A DNA stretch of 23,516 bases from a virus, in IMG/VR virus record IMGVR_UViG_3300046005_000141, positions 1 to 23,516 of that record, one strand, 5' to 3'. Below, piece by piece: positions 1-8,132 of the stretch; the first letter of the stretch is position 1, and every line of letters begins with the position of its first letter. The notes under the pieces are model-generated. The model saw only the letters and a list, made by a program, of their open reading frames with translations. It was not told the origin of the DNA and did no database searches. Position numbers and translations under genes: made by a program.

Positions 1-1
1 A

Positions 2-2836
2 ACCTCGTCTGGATTGCCTGTGACCCACTGGGACGTTACAAATTATCGATTTGGCATTAATACTGCCGCGCCGCAGTCTGAGCTACATGTTGTTGGAAAT
101 ATCTTAGTCAATGGACATGTCCGACCAGAATCTAATATAGCATTTGATGTTGGGTCTATAACAAATTTTTGGCGTACAGGATATTTTAGCAATATCGCAG
201 GTACTATTTTAACTTCCGAACAACCTAATATTACTACTGTAGGTAATTTAACAAATCTTACAATTGACGGTAACCTAGTGGTTAATGGGATATCTTTTGC
301 TAATGTTTCAACTACTGGTAATATTAATGCAGGTAATAATAGAGTTATATATGTAGCATCTCCACTAGAAAGTTCTGACGCCGCCAACAAAGCCTACGTT
401 GATGCGTCTATCTCTAGTGGAGCACAAGGTAACTTAATACCATTAGGTACACCTACAGATAGCAACTTAGCAGGTAACAATGCCGCCTATCAAGGATTTA
501 CGACTACTACAACAGTAACTGATGCTATCGATATTCTTAATAGTGTAACACAGAACTTATTTACTAATACTTTTGTTCGTAGTGTTAGCTTCTCAAGCAA
601 CACAACTGCCGGCGGTGTAGGGCAAACTATCTTATTAACAATGGTACCGCAAGGTAATGTTAATCAATATGTTATCCAATGGGGCGATGGTAGTGCTAAC
701 ACAACCACAAGTAGTTCAACTGCTACTCACACTTATGCTACAAATATAGGTACACCATTTACAGTTATTGTGAATGCCACAAACACAAATGGTGCTAGCC
801 CGAGTAATGTTGCTAACGCTGTAAGAACAAACTATATTGCAATTTATGCCGCTGACCCTGCAATGGGTCTTGGCTTGTTTAGAGCTAATGTTAGCTCTGC
901 TCCGCTTAGTGGTAATGACCTTTACAGTATTCAAGGTAATGTAATTTACCTACAAAACTCAACAACTAATACTAACACAGCCGCAGCAGTTACTTGGAGT
1001 GTTAACTGGGGTGATGGTACTTATGCCAACGTACCAAATAACTCATCAGCAGGCGGTGCTCAAGGACCGTATGCTAACAAGACGTATATTACAAACACAG
1101 GCGCAGGCACACTATCAGTTAACCTAGCCTTGCTAACTAGCGATATTACCAACCCAGCGATTCTTCCACGTTATACATCAACGACATTAAAAGTCTATGG
1201 TAACAGTGTAAGTCCTCCAGCTGGCTTGAACACTAAAACATTGACATTTACTGGTAGTGTTGGTACCAATGCAACCTTAACTAGTGGTGCTACAGACAAT
1301 ACAGGCGGAACAGCGTTAGCTGCCAACGCAAGTGTAAGCAGAACCATAGCAACAGGATCTACACTAATAACAGCTAACTCGGGTAATGTAAGTTCGAGTT
1401 TTACTTACAGCGCAAACATCGGATACTTGCAGGCAGTAGTTAATGGCGTAGTGCAAGGTAACGCTAACATAGCCGCAACGACATCGCCGACTATCTCAGG
1501 TAATCTTGGCATACTTGGATTTAGTGACTATTGGTTATTAACATCAGCTGGCGCAGGTACAACCTTTGCTAGTTCAACATACTATCCAGGTTACTATTGG
1601 GGCTTTAGAGCAAATGTGGTAGCTCGTGGCGACTTTATACCAGTGGGTATTAATCGCTTTGGTATGAATCATTCTAGCACAGGCATTGTTGCTAATATTG
1701 AATTCGTTAAAGATGATGTAACTAGTGTACCAATCGTTACAGCAGGAACACTAGCGATCAAAGCCCCAGGTACATACAGATATATTTCTGGTATACCATA
1801 TTTCAATACAGGCAGTCCGCAACTATGGTGGCAGAACGTTACCATTAACAGTTGGATTGGACAAACATGGAACAATACCGCTAACGTAGCATTTGTTGTT
1901 ACAGGTACAGTTAAAGAAGGATCAAGTGGCAATGTTATCCTTGCTAATACACATGCTTATGTAAACCTAAGTAATGTAAGTAGTCCAATGTTGGCCAGCG
2001 GTACACCTATTGCAGGTACAGGAAATGTCTCAGCTTACAATGCTGGTAACCTAACAGTAGCGATTAACCAAGCTAGTGTTCGTAGTGTTGCTAACTTAAG
2101 AATTGTAGTAACCAACGTAAATGGCACCAGTGCTTACGCTGAAACAGGGGTTAACGTTCAAGTTCACACAGCAAACCAAAGTGGTATTAGTGAAATCGCT
2201 ATCAGTGCTAATACTTCAGCTAACACAAACCCTGCGGTACGTAGCACATACTTCTTAGCAAGTACAACGCATACACCAAGTTATACAGGCTCGACGAACT
2301 TTATGACTGCACCAAATGTCTACACTGAAACAGCAGATCCTGGTGTTGCCGGTACTAAAGAAGCAACTATACGATTAGGTGTGTTAAAATTCAGTGCAAA
2401 CAATTACAGTACAGGTTACTTACCAGTAGGTCCTGATCGTAGTGGTGACGGTACGAGTTATCAATACTTTACTATGGGCTTGCAACGTAGCGGCGTAAGT
2501 GGATTTAATCTACATTTAATAGCACCGTCTGGCATTGCAGGTCTTTGGGTAGCGGCACCAGGAACATACATAGATCAAACCAGCGGATTAGATGGCTGGT
2601 TAGATGCTACAACAAGTTACGCAGGTTCAGGACGTCCTGGATCTAATACAGGCGCTGGCGGCAATGGATCAAACGGTTGCGGAACTGGCTCATTGATCTC
2701 AGCAAACGTTGCCCTAAACAGTACCTATGCAATGACATTAGGTAACGTAAGTTTATCAACCGCAACTAATAATGTTGCACTAGTTAGAATTGCTTTAGCT
2801 AGTGGACAAACAATATCCACACTGGCGGTGTCATAA
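2..2836 (+). CDS. Large tail fibre protein with PKD-like domains, 5' end cut off
   Basis: The frame is open to the left edge, so the true start lies outside the window; 944 residues are visible. The N-terminal part has the phage fibre phrases GINTAAPQSELHVVGNI and NIAFDVGS-TNFWRTGYFS, followed by short TVGNLTNLTIDGNLVVNG beta-repeat units. Two stretches resemble PKD (immunoglobulin-like) domains, with WGDGS...HTY near residue 227 and WGDGT near residue 335. The C-terminal third includes a G/N/S-rich patch (GAGGNGSNGCGTG) of a kind found near the tips of phage fibres. The protein is rich in Asn, Thr, Ser and Ala and nearly free of Cys, as expected of a trimeric beta-structured fibre. It is probably a virion receptor-binding or long tail fibre subunit; the exact T4 counterpart is unclear. 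It is followed by the next fibre gene with a TAATG overlap, so the two are translationally coupled. Confidence 0.8.
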   Translation, partial: TSSGLPVTHWDVTNYRFGINTAAPQSELHVVGNILVNGHVRPESNIAFDVGSITNFWRTGYFSNIAGTILTSEQPNITTVGNLTNLTIDGNLVVNGISFANVSTTGNINAGNNRVIYVASPLESSDAANKAYVDASISSGAQGNLIPLGTPTDSNLAGNNAAYQGFTTTTTVTDAIDILNSVTQNLFTNTFVRSVSFSSNTTAGGVGQTILLTMVPQGNVNQYVIQWGDGSANTTTSSSTATHTYATNIGTPFTVIVNATNTNGASPSNVANAVRTNYIAIYAADPAMGLGLFRANVSSAPLSGNDLYSIQGNVIYLQNSTTNTNTAAAVTWSVNWGDGTYANVPNNSSAGGAQGPYANKTYITNTGAGTLSVNLALLTSDITNPAILPRYTSTTLKVYGNSVSPPAGLNTKTLTFTGSVGTNATLTSGATDNTGGTALAANASVSRTIATGSTLITANSGNVSSSFTYSANIGYLQAVVNGVVQGNANIAATTSPTISGNLGILGFSDYWLLTSAGAGTTFASSTYYPGYYWGFRANVVARGDFIPVGINRFGMNHSSTGIVANIEFVKDDVTSVPIVTAGTLAIKAPGTYRYISGIPYFNTGSPQLWWQNVTINSWIGQTWNNTANVAFVVTGTVKEGSSGNVILANTHAYVNLSNVSSPMLASGTPIAGTGNVSAYNAGNLTVAINQASVRSVANLRIVVTNVNGTSAYAETGVNVQVHTANQSGISEIAISANTSANTNPAVRSTYFLASTTHTPSYTGSTNFMTAPNVYTETADPGVAGTKEATIRLGVLKFSANNYSTGYLPVGPDRSGDGTSYQYFTMGLQRSGVSGFNLHLIAPSGIAGLWVAAPGTYIDQTSGLDGWLDATTSYAGSGRPGSNTGAGGNGSNGCGTGSLISANVALNSTYAMTLGNVSLSTATNNVALVRIALASGQTISTLAVS

Positions 2837-5541
2837 TGCCTATACAAAACGCATCAGATTCACAAAAAATTGATTATCTTTGGAAGAAGATAGTATATGG
2901 TGCAGCTAAAACAGATATAGCTGGCAACATTGACGCGACTCAAGAACCATACGCAAGTCCACTACTAATTCGTGGCGATAAAATTTGGCAAGATGCTACT
3001 AGTATTCCTGCGGTTATACCAGGTAGTAATACAGCACCTGTAACAGTTTATACAACTAGCTTACCAGTCGAATGTACTAGTGCCGCAGGTATTCCCACTC
3101 CAACACTAACATGGATAACCGGACAAACTAACTGGGTACCACCAGAGTTTGGCAGTACATATCAAGTTAAAGTTTATATTAGTCCTAGCGGGCAAGCAGG
3201 CAATGTACTAACTAAAGGTACACAGGTATTTGCTACAGGTAGCGGTAGTAATGACTTATGGGTATTTGACTACCAATCAGGTATCTTAAACTTTAACAGT
3301 AACAATACTCCGTATAACGGTGCTAGTCCTATTAGCTTCACAGGTAATAGTGTTTATATCAGTGGCGCTGTTTATTCTGGAGAATTGGGTTTTCCAACTA
3401 CCTTTAGTAATATTAATTTAGGTAACTTGTATATTGAAGATACTACAATCAGTAGTACAAGTAACATTACAATAGCTAGTGCGTATCCCGGAATAGTAAA
3501 AATAACTGGAAACTCAGCTGTACAAATACCCGCAGGTGACGACCAAGATAGACCTGATGATCCTACAGAAGGTTATATTAGATACAACACTAGTAGAAAC
3601 GGTATAGAATTCTGGGATGGAGCTCAATGGCAAATACCCGGCGAAGTAAGCATTATATCTGATATTTTTACACCCGACGGTGTAAGTAATGTGTTTATTC
3701 TTACAGCAAATACGTCAACTCAAGGTGTATTAGTTAGTATTAACGGTACTGTACAACGCCCACAGAGTGCATATACAGTATCAAACAATGCAATTACATT
3801 TACAGAAGTTCCTCTGACTACAGATATTATCGAAGTTCGAACACTAGCAACAGGTGCCGCCGTATCGTCTGATACTTTAGGCTACAATAATTCATTAATA
3901 GTTGCTGATGGGACTAATCTTACAGTAACAGGTAATTTAATACCATCGGCAAATATTACCTATAGTTTAGGTAGCCAAACCAATCAATGGAAAGACCTAT
4001 GGATAAGCGGTAATACATTATATCTTGGTGGTGCTGCAATTACAATATCTAACGGACAATTATCTGTAAGCGGTAACACAGTAGGTGCCGCTGATCCGTA
4101 CGGTAATATTAATGTTAAAGCCTATGCTGACACAATGGCATACACTAATTATAGTAACGTTAATGTTAAAGCCTATGCTGACACAATGGCACACACTAAT
4201 TATAGTAATGTCAATACAGCTTCTTACTTAGGCGGAAGTTTTGGTGTAGGTACTATTACAGCTGGTTCATGGGAAGCAGGAACAATTGCTGTAACACATG
4301 GTGGTACTGGTGCTACCACTGCAATCGGCGCATTAACTAATTTACTACCGGGCGGCGCACAGACAGGGTATGTATTAACCACAAGCGGCAGTGGTAGTTA
4401 CTATTGGGCTGTAGGATCAGGTGGTGGCGGTGTCACAATAGGACAAAGTCTTACAACCTTACGTCAATCAAATACAGCCTCATCGGGCCAAACAGTATTT
4501 AATCTAGTAAATGATATAACATATACGCCGGGCGCAGGACAACTACGGGTTTACATCAACGGTGTCCGTCAGTTCCCAGATGCATATACAGAAACATCAG
4601 CAAATAGTTATACATTAAGTACAGGTGTTACTTTGGGCACAGTAGTCTTTGCTGAAATTGACGCATTTAGTTCATTTAATAATTACGCAAACTTAACCTA
4701 CGCAAGTAACATTGGCAATATTGCGGCTAGTGGACTAACAGTACAAGGCGCAATTGACAGTTTAGAAAATAACAAAGCCCCATTAGCACATCCAGTGTTC
4801 ACTGGTGTAACAACCGTCGTCGGTAATTTAGTAGTTCAAGGTAACTTATTTGTTAATGGCAATGTAACTTCTATCAATGCTAACAATTTATCTATTAGTG
4901 ATAGCATAATTTACCTAGCAGATGACAACCCTGCTGATACATTAGACATTGGTATTGTTAGTTCGTTAACTGACGCAGTTAGATATCAGCACACTGGTTT
5001 TGTGCGTGATGCAACTGATGGTACATGGAAACTATTTGCTAACGTAGTACCTGAGCCAACTACTACAGTCGACTTTACTAATGCTTCATATAGTAATTTA
5101 CAATTAGGCAATTTAACGGCAATTGGAGGGGCATTTACAGGAACTGTTACAGCTAATAATGTAACAATAAATGGCTTAACAACTTTATCAGAAACTACAG
5201 AAACGTTAGATACCAAATCCAGTGTTACTGGAACAGTAGTTCATGACTTTTCAACTACGGCTATATGGTATTACTCAAGTATCTCAGGCAACGTTACTGC
5301 TAACATCACTAACGTTCCAACTACCAACAATCGTATAACTAGTATTAGTATGGTTGTCAATCAAGGTGTAACTGGATATATTGTTAACGGCTTACAAATT
5401 GATGGAGCCGCACAGACTATTCGCTGGCAGGCTAACACAGTTCCTACAGCCAGCACTAATAGAGTTGATGTGTTTACATTTAGCTTACTCAGAGCCGCTA
5501 ATGCTTGGACAGTATTAGGTTCAGCAACCAGCCACGGATAG
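2836..5541 (+). CDS. Tail fibre protein, modular (901 aa)
   Basis: The start ATG overlaps the stop of the previous fibre gene (TAATG). The first ~200 residues look like a particle-attachment region. Then come common fibre modules. One is a GYIRYNTSRNGIEFWDG-QW unit (near residue 255), directly followed by a unit with VSINGTVQRPQSAYTV and IIEVRTL. Others are a NITYSLGSQTNQWKDLWISG unit, a YINGVRQFPDAYTE unit (near residue 575), and a DIGIVSS...GFVRDATDGTWKLF unit (near residue 705). The same units recur in the giant fibre downstream. A 51-base tandem duplication lies inside it (4110-4211). The family is known for virion fibres that contact the host. Which fibre this is (long, short or whisker-like) cannot be told from sequence alone. 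Confidence 0.82.
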   Translation: MPIQNASDSQKIDYLWKKIVYGAAKTDIAGNIDATQEPYASPLLIRGDKIWQDATSIPAVIPGSNTAPVTVYTTSLPVECTSAAGIPTPTLTWITGQTNWVPPEFGSTYQVKVYISPSGQAGNVLTKGTQVFATGSGSNDLWVFDYQSGILNFNSNNTPYNGASPISFTGNSVYISGAVYSGELGFPTTFSNINLGNLYIEDTTISSTSNITIASAYPGIVKITGNSAVQIPAGDDQDRPDDPTEGYIRYNTSRNGIEFWDGAQWQIPGEVSIISDIFTPDGVSNVFILTANTSTQGVLVSINGTVQRPQSAYTVSNNAITFTEVPLTTDIIEVRTLATGAAVSSDTLGYNNSLIVADGTNLTVTGNLIPSANITYSLGSQTNQWKDLWISGNTLYLGGAAITISNGQLSVSGNTVGAADPYGNINVKAYADTMAYTNYSNVNVKAYADTMAHTNYSNVNTASYLGGSFGVGTITAGSWEAGTIAVTHGGTGATTAIGALTNLLPGGAQTGYVLTTSGSGSYYWAVGSGGGGVTIGQSLTTLRQSNTASSGQTVFNLVNDITYTPGAGQLRVYINGVRQFPDAYTETSANSYTLSTGVTLGTVVFAEIDAFSSFNNYANLTYASNIGNIAASGLTVQGAIDSLENNKAPLAHPVFTGVTTVVGNLVVQGNLFVNGNVTSINANNLSISDSIIYLADDNPADTLDIGIVSSLTDAVRYQHTGFVRDATDGTWKLFANVVPEPTTTVDFTNASYSNLQLGNLTAIGGAFTGTVTANNVTINGLTTLSETTETLDTKSSVTGTVVHDFSTTAIWYYSSISGNVTANITNVPTTNNRITSISMVVNQGVTGYIVNGLQIDGAAQTIRWQANTVPTASTNRVDVFTFSLLRAANAWTVLGSATSHG
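4110..4211 (+). repeat. In-frame tandem duplication, 2 x 51 bp, inside a fibre gene
   Basis: Two adjacent copies of a 51-base unit encode KAYADTMAYTNYSNVNV and KAYADTMAHTNYSNVNT. They differ at only a few bases. The duplication keeps the frame and adds 17 residues. Its near identity suggests a recent slippage or recombination event. Confidence 0.85.
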
Positions 5542-5546
5542 CCTTC

Positions 5547-6443
5547 ATGCCCCGTCTCAACGCATTTACAAATAAAATCTTAGTAGGTAAAGGACTCAGC
5601 CGCAGAGTAAGCGTTACTGTCACCCTGGCTACAAACATAACTAATTATCTATTAGACCCAACGTCAGTTAGTGCAAATGGTCTATATATTGCTGGCCAGA
5701 CAGACGTAACCTTAGTAGTTAACAGTGGAGTTTATGTTTACTCTACAAATACAGCTAATGCCGGACTTACAGTTGCAGCCTTAAATGCCGCAGATACTGT
5801 GTCTATAGTCAATAATGGTTTTATTATGGGCAAGGGCGGTAATGGTGGATACAGTAATGGCACTACCGAAGTTATCACTTTTCTTAACGGTGGACCGGCC
5901 CTAACTATTAATAGAAATGTTTCTATTACAAATAATAGTTATATCGCCGGTGGTGGTGGTGGTGGTAGAAGAGGGGTTGGCGGCACCGCCTATACTGGTT
6001 CAGGTGGTGGCGGCGCAGGAGGCGGCTCTTCTTGGGATAGTGGAGTTGGCGGATTAGAGAATCCCGGCGGCGGCCCTGGCCAAGCGGGTATTGTCCCAGC
6101 AGGTGGTAACGCTGGAACTTCGGGCGGTCGCATACTACCTGGATCTTTGGCAAATCAGGCCGGAGGTAAGGGAGCCTCATCAGAAAATGCAAGTTTTGAA
6201 ACAGAAGTTTCGGGCACGGCTGGAGGTCTTACTAATCAACCAGGAGCAAGTCAGTCTGATTTATCCGCTGGTTGCATAGGCGGCAGCGGTGGCGGGGGTT
6301 GGGGAGCGGCTGGTGGTAATGTTGGTGGCGGCATTAATACCGGCGGCCTACGTGTTGGCGGCACCGGCGGTAAAGCAGTAAACCTAAACGGCAACACAGT
6401 TACTTGGGTAGTAACAGGAACACGATACGGAGCAATTAGTTAA
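5547..6443 (+). CDS. Glycine-rich tail fibre tip adhesin (Gp38-like)
   Basis: I start at ATG 5547 (MPRLNAFTNKIL, 298 aa), just after the preceding stop, rather than at the upstream TTG at 5505 that would overlap the previous gene. The N-terminal ~90 residues are an attachment region. They are followed by a long glycine-rich part: GKGGNGG near residue 94, a GGGGGGRRGVGG run near 133, then several more Gly runs separated by short variable loops. It ends with GGKAVNLNGNTVTWVVTGTR-YGAIS. This plan resembles the T-even Gp38 adhesins, in which glycine motifs pack as polyglycine-II helices and the loops between them bind the receptor. It also resembles glycine-rich fibre tips in other phages. Its place directly after two fibre genes supports a tip role. 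Host specificity probably lies in the inter-glycine loops. Confidence 0.72.
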   Translation: MPRLNAFTNKILVGKGLSRRVSVTVTLATNITNYLLDPTSVSANGLYIAGQTDVTLVVNSGVYVYSTNTANAGLTVAALNAADTVSIVNNGFIMGKGGNGGYSNGTTEVITFLNGGPALTINRNVSITNNSYIAGGGGGGRRGVGGTAYTGSGGGGAGGGSSWDSGVGGLENPGGGPGQAGIVPAGGNAGTSGGRILPGSLANQAGGKGASSENASFETEVSGTAGGLTNQPGASQSDLSAGCIGGSGGGGWGAAGGNVGGGINTGGLRVGGTGGKAVNLNGNTVTWVVTGTRYGAIS

Positions 6444-6644
6444 ATGACAACAAAATATGCAATATTAAATCCACAAGCGGGAGAATACGAATACATCGAC
6501 GACATTACTTCAGTTAAAGAAAAAGTCGCAGAGTTAGCTATGGCACATTACTTGGCACATACACACGGTGCACCAGTTTCGCAAGTAGATACGGATGATG
6601 CAGGTGCCGAAACTTGGTCTGCAGTTGACTTAAATACACTATAA
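6444..6644 (+). CDS. Small unknown protein in the fibre cluster (66 aa)
   Basis: The start ATG directly abuts the stop of the adhesin gene, with GGAG about eleven bases upstream, so it is probably translated with it. The 66-residue product is acidic, with YAILN--AGEYEYIDDI at the start and a central helix-like stretch containing AHYLAHTHG. No signal peptide or membrane segment is visible. I do not recognise a characterised family. Its position right after a Gp38-like adhesin makes a small fibre chaperone or tip-assembly factor possible, but that is inference from context only. Confidence 0.65.
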   Translation: MTTKYAILNPQAGEYEYIDDITSVKEKVAELAMAHYLAHTHGAPVSQVDTDDAGAETWSAVDLNTL

Positions 6645-6657
6645 CAGAGAATAACAT

Positions 6658-7116
6658 ATGGCATTAACACAAGTAACACCAGACGTACTGCATAATATAC
6701 AAAGTAATGTTACCCAAGTAGGTACCTTAAGTAACCTAACGGTTACGGGAAACATCTTATCGGGTAATGTAATTGCTACAAATTTTACAGGAACTGCCAG
6801 TCTGGCAAATAATGCTAGTTATCTTGGAGGCACATCTGCGGCTAGCTATGCACTAACATCAACTGTAATTGGATTAAACCAATCTTGGCAAGATGTTATA
6901 GGTAGTCGTTCGGCAGGTGTTACCTATACAAATTCAACTGGCAAATCAATAATGGTTGGTATTAGAACGCAAGGCCCCGCATACATTACTGTTGGCGGAG
7001 TTATAACCGCTTACAGTGGTATTAATAATGCAAGTAACTTCCTTGGCACTATAGTGCCAAACGGTGCTAGCTATTATATGACCGGCGCAGTATACAATTG
7101 GGCAGAATTGAGATAA
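6658..7116 (+). CDS. Short tail fibre-like protein with 'foot' N-terminus (152 aa)
   Basis: The N-terminus MALTQVTPDVLHNIQSNVTQ followed by VGTLSNLTVTGNI is nearly the same as that of the gene at 7513, and is a typical start of short phage fibre proteins. It is followed by LANNASYLGGTSAASYAL, another common fibre phrase. The C-terminal half (QSWQDVIGSRSAGVTYTN...) ends in MTGAVYNWAELR, which looks like a small receptor-binding or capping domain. A weak GAGA ribosome binding site precedes the ATG. Probably a small fibre or accessory adhesin. It could work with the assembly chaperone that begins four bases after its stop. Confidence 0.7.
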   Translation: MALTQVTPDVLHNIQSNVTQVGTLSNLTVTGNILSGNVIATNFTGTASLANNASYLGGTSAASYALTSTVIGLNQSWQDVIGSRSAGVTYTNSTGKSIMVGIRTQGPAYITVGGVITAYSGINNASNFLGTIVPNGASYYMTGAVYNWAELR

Positions 7117-7120
7117 TAAC

Positions 7121-7471
7121 ATGAAACTATATAAATCACTAACAAATGAAATTTTTGCCTATGAGGAAGATGGCTCACAAGACCATATAATTCCAGAAGA
7201 CTATGTTGCAGTTACTAACGAACAAGCAGATTTGATTATAGCCACAAGAATAACAGCAGAGCAAAATAAATTAATAGCAATTGGGCTATTACAAGCAACT
7301 GACTGGGCAATGGCATCCGATGTAGCTGATACATCTAACAATCTATATCTAACAAACCAAGCTGATTTTGCCGCTTATCGAGATGCAGTTAGACAGCATG
7401 CGGTTTACCCAACTCCCGGAATCATTATCTGGCCTACCTTACCTCAAGCAGCCTGGGTAACGCTAACATAA
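7121..7471 (+). CDS. Tail fibre assembly chaperone-like protein
   Basis: A 116-residue protein starting MKLYKSLTNEIFAYEEDGSQ. The second half has the layout of phage tail fibre assembly chaperones of the Phage_tail_APC/Caudo_TAP type: LLQATDWAMASDV, then an AYRDAVRQ helix, then a proline/tryptophan end, IIIWPTLPQAAW. Known members help fold or trimerise the fibre encoded next to them and are not necessarily in the virion. Its start lies four bases after the short fibre gene at 6658-7116, so that protein, or the adhesin upstream, is the likely client. Assignment rests on motif memory, not on a search. Confidence 0.68.
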   Translation: MKLYKSLTNEIFAYEEDGSQDHIIPEDYVAVTNEQADLIIATRITAEQNKLIAIGLLQATDWAMASDVADTSNNLYLTNQADFAAYRDAVRQHAVYPTPGIIIWPTLPQAAWVTLT

Positions 7472-7512
7472 CTGTTAGCTTTGAGCAGTATATATTATAA
7501 TAGAGAAATAAC

Positions 7513-7971
7513 ATGGCATTAACACAAGTAACTCCAGACGTATTACACAGCAACCAAGGTAATATTACCACAGTTGGTACCTTGAGTAACCTAACGGTTT
7601 CTGGTACCTTGACACAAGATGGTGTTACTGGAGGTATTGTACCAGTCGGCGGCGTCGCTCCTTCACAGATTGTAACTTCTAATTTATATCCATTTATTAA
7701 AAATAAAAAAATGAATCCTGTTGAATTGCATATTGACGAATTTGCCTACAAACCCTTAGATACTATTGAAATTAATCATCCTCGATATAAACTAGCAGAT
7801 GTTGCTTATCCGCTATTTGCAGTTGACAATATGCCCAATCCATATAATAAAAAATATAGAATGATAGATGGCAGACATAGACTGCTAAAACAAATTAATT
7901 CAGGTAAAAGCGTATTTTTATTCTATATCTTTGATTATCATACTATTAAACATTACATTCACCAAATATAG
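7513..7971 (+). CDS. Fibre 'foot' fused to a ParB/sulfiredoxin-like domain (152 aa)
   Basis: The first ~50 residues (MALTQVTPDVLHSNQGNITT, then VGTLSNLTVSGTL) copy the short fibre foot of the gene at 6658. From about residue 60 the sequence changes in character. It has NPVELHIDEFAYKPLDTI, then HPRYKLADVAYPLFAVDN, then YRMIDGRHRLLKQINSGK near residue 117. The DGRHRL---NSGK pattern is that of ParB N-terminal/sulfiredoxin-like domains, which bind nucleotides in several families. The base composition becomes clearly more AT-rich at the junction (about 7676). An internal ATG at 7711 (MNPVELH) could start a free ParB-like protein, but I see no good ribosome binding site there. It may be a recombinant between a fibre cassette and a once separate gene. 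Function unknown. Confidence 0.6.
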   Translation: MALTQVTPDVLHSNQGNITTVGTLSNLTVSGTLTQDGVTGGIVPVGGVAPSQIVTSNLYPFIKNKKMNPVELHIDEFAYKPLDTIEINHPRYKLADVAYPLFAVDNMPNPYNKKYRMIDGRHRLLKQINSGKSVFLFYIFDYHTIKHYIHQI

Positions 7972-8033
7972 TATGAGCTAGATTAGTTAATAAATGAAGT
8001 ATAATTTAATCAAACTTAAAAATTTCAAACTCG

Positions 8034-8041
8034 CATAAATA
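8034..8041 (+). promoter_or_regulatory. T4-type late promoter box for the giant fibre gene
   Basis: CATAAATA followed by CTACT is one base from the T4 late consensus TATAAATA. RNA should start near 8047, giving a leader of about 86 bases before the ATG at 8133. Four other close matches in the window stand upstream of genes, three of them clear structural genes, which supports the call. Confidence 0.7.
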
Positions 8042-8055
8042 CTACTAAACGAACA

Positions 8056-8102
8056 AACTGAAAGTCCCGAGGGGAATATGGAACCGCAGGGTGATTACAG
8101 TT
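8056..8102 (+). ncRNA. Candidate structured RNA element in the giant fibre leader
   Basis: A GC-rich island in an AT-rich leader. An outer stem AACTG/CAGTT (8056-8060 with 8098-8102) closes two small hairpins: TCCC/GGGA (8065-8068 with 8072-8075) and ACC/GGT (8083-8085 with 8090-8092). The second is flanked by GA on both sides, an arrangement that can form tandem G-A pairs as in kink-turns. Alternatively the same bases hold a short upstream reading frame, ATG 8078 to TAA 8104 (MEPQGDYS), with a GAGG site just before it. I do not recognise a known riboswitch or ribozyme. Confidence 0.35.
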
Positions 8103-8132
8103 AATAGAATATATTAATTTGGAGCAACACTC

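Noticed and set aside
5505-5546. Upstream TTG start for the glycine-rich adhesin (adds 14 residues)
   Set aside because: It would overlap the previous fibre gene by 37 bases; ATG 5547 gives a normal start just after that stop.
6091-6279. A 62-codon + frame inside the glycine-rich adhesin gene
   Set aside because: It lies within a gene in another frame and has no family resemblance or independent signals.
6625-6636. CTTAAATA near 6629 as a late promoter for the short fibre
   Set aside because: Two mismatches to TATAAATA and inside the coding end of the preceding gene; the gene is probably part of the fibre operon.
7473-7501. TATAAT at 7496-7501 as a promoter for the ParB-fused gene
   Set aside because: No acceptable -35 box at 16-18 bases upstream; in AT-rich DNA a lone TATAAT is not enough.
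8056-8102. Hammerhead ribozyme or known riboswitch in the fibre leader
   Set aside because: CTGAAAG does not fit the CUGANGA core, and no known aptamer consensus could be matched; left as an unidentified structure.
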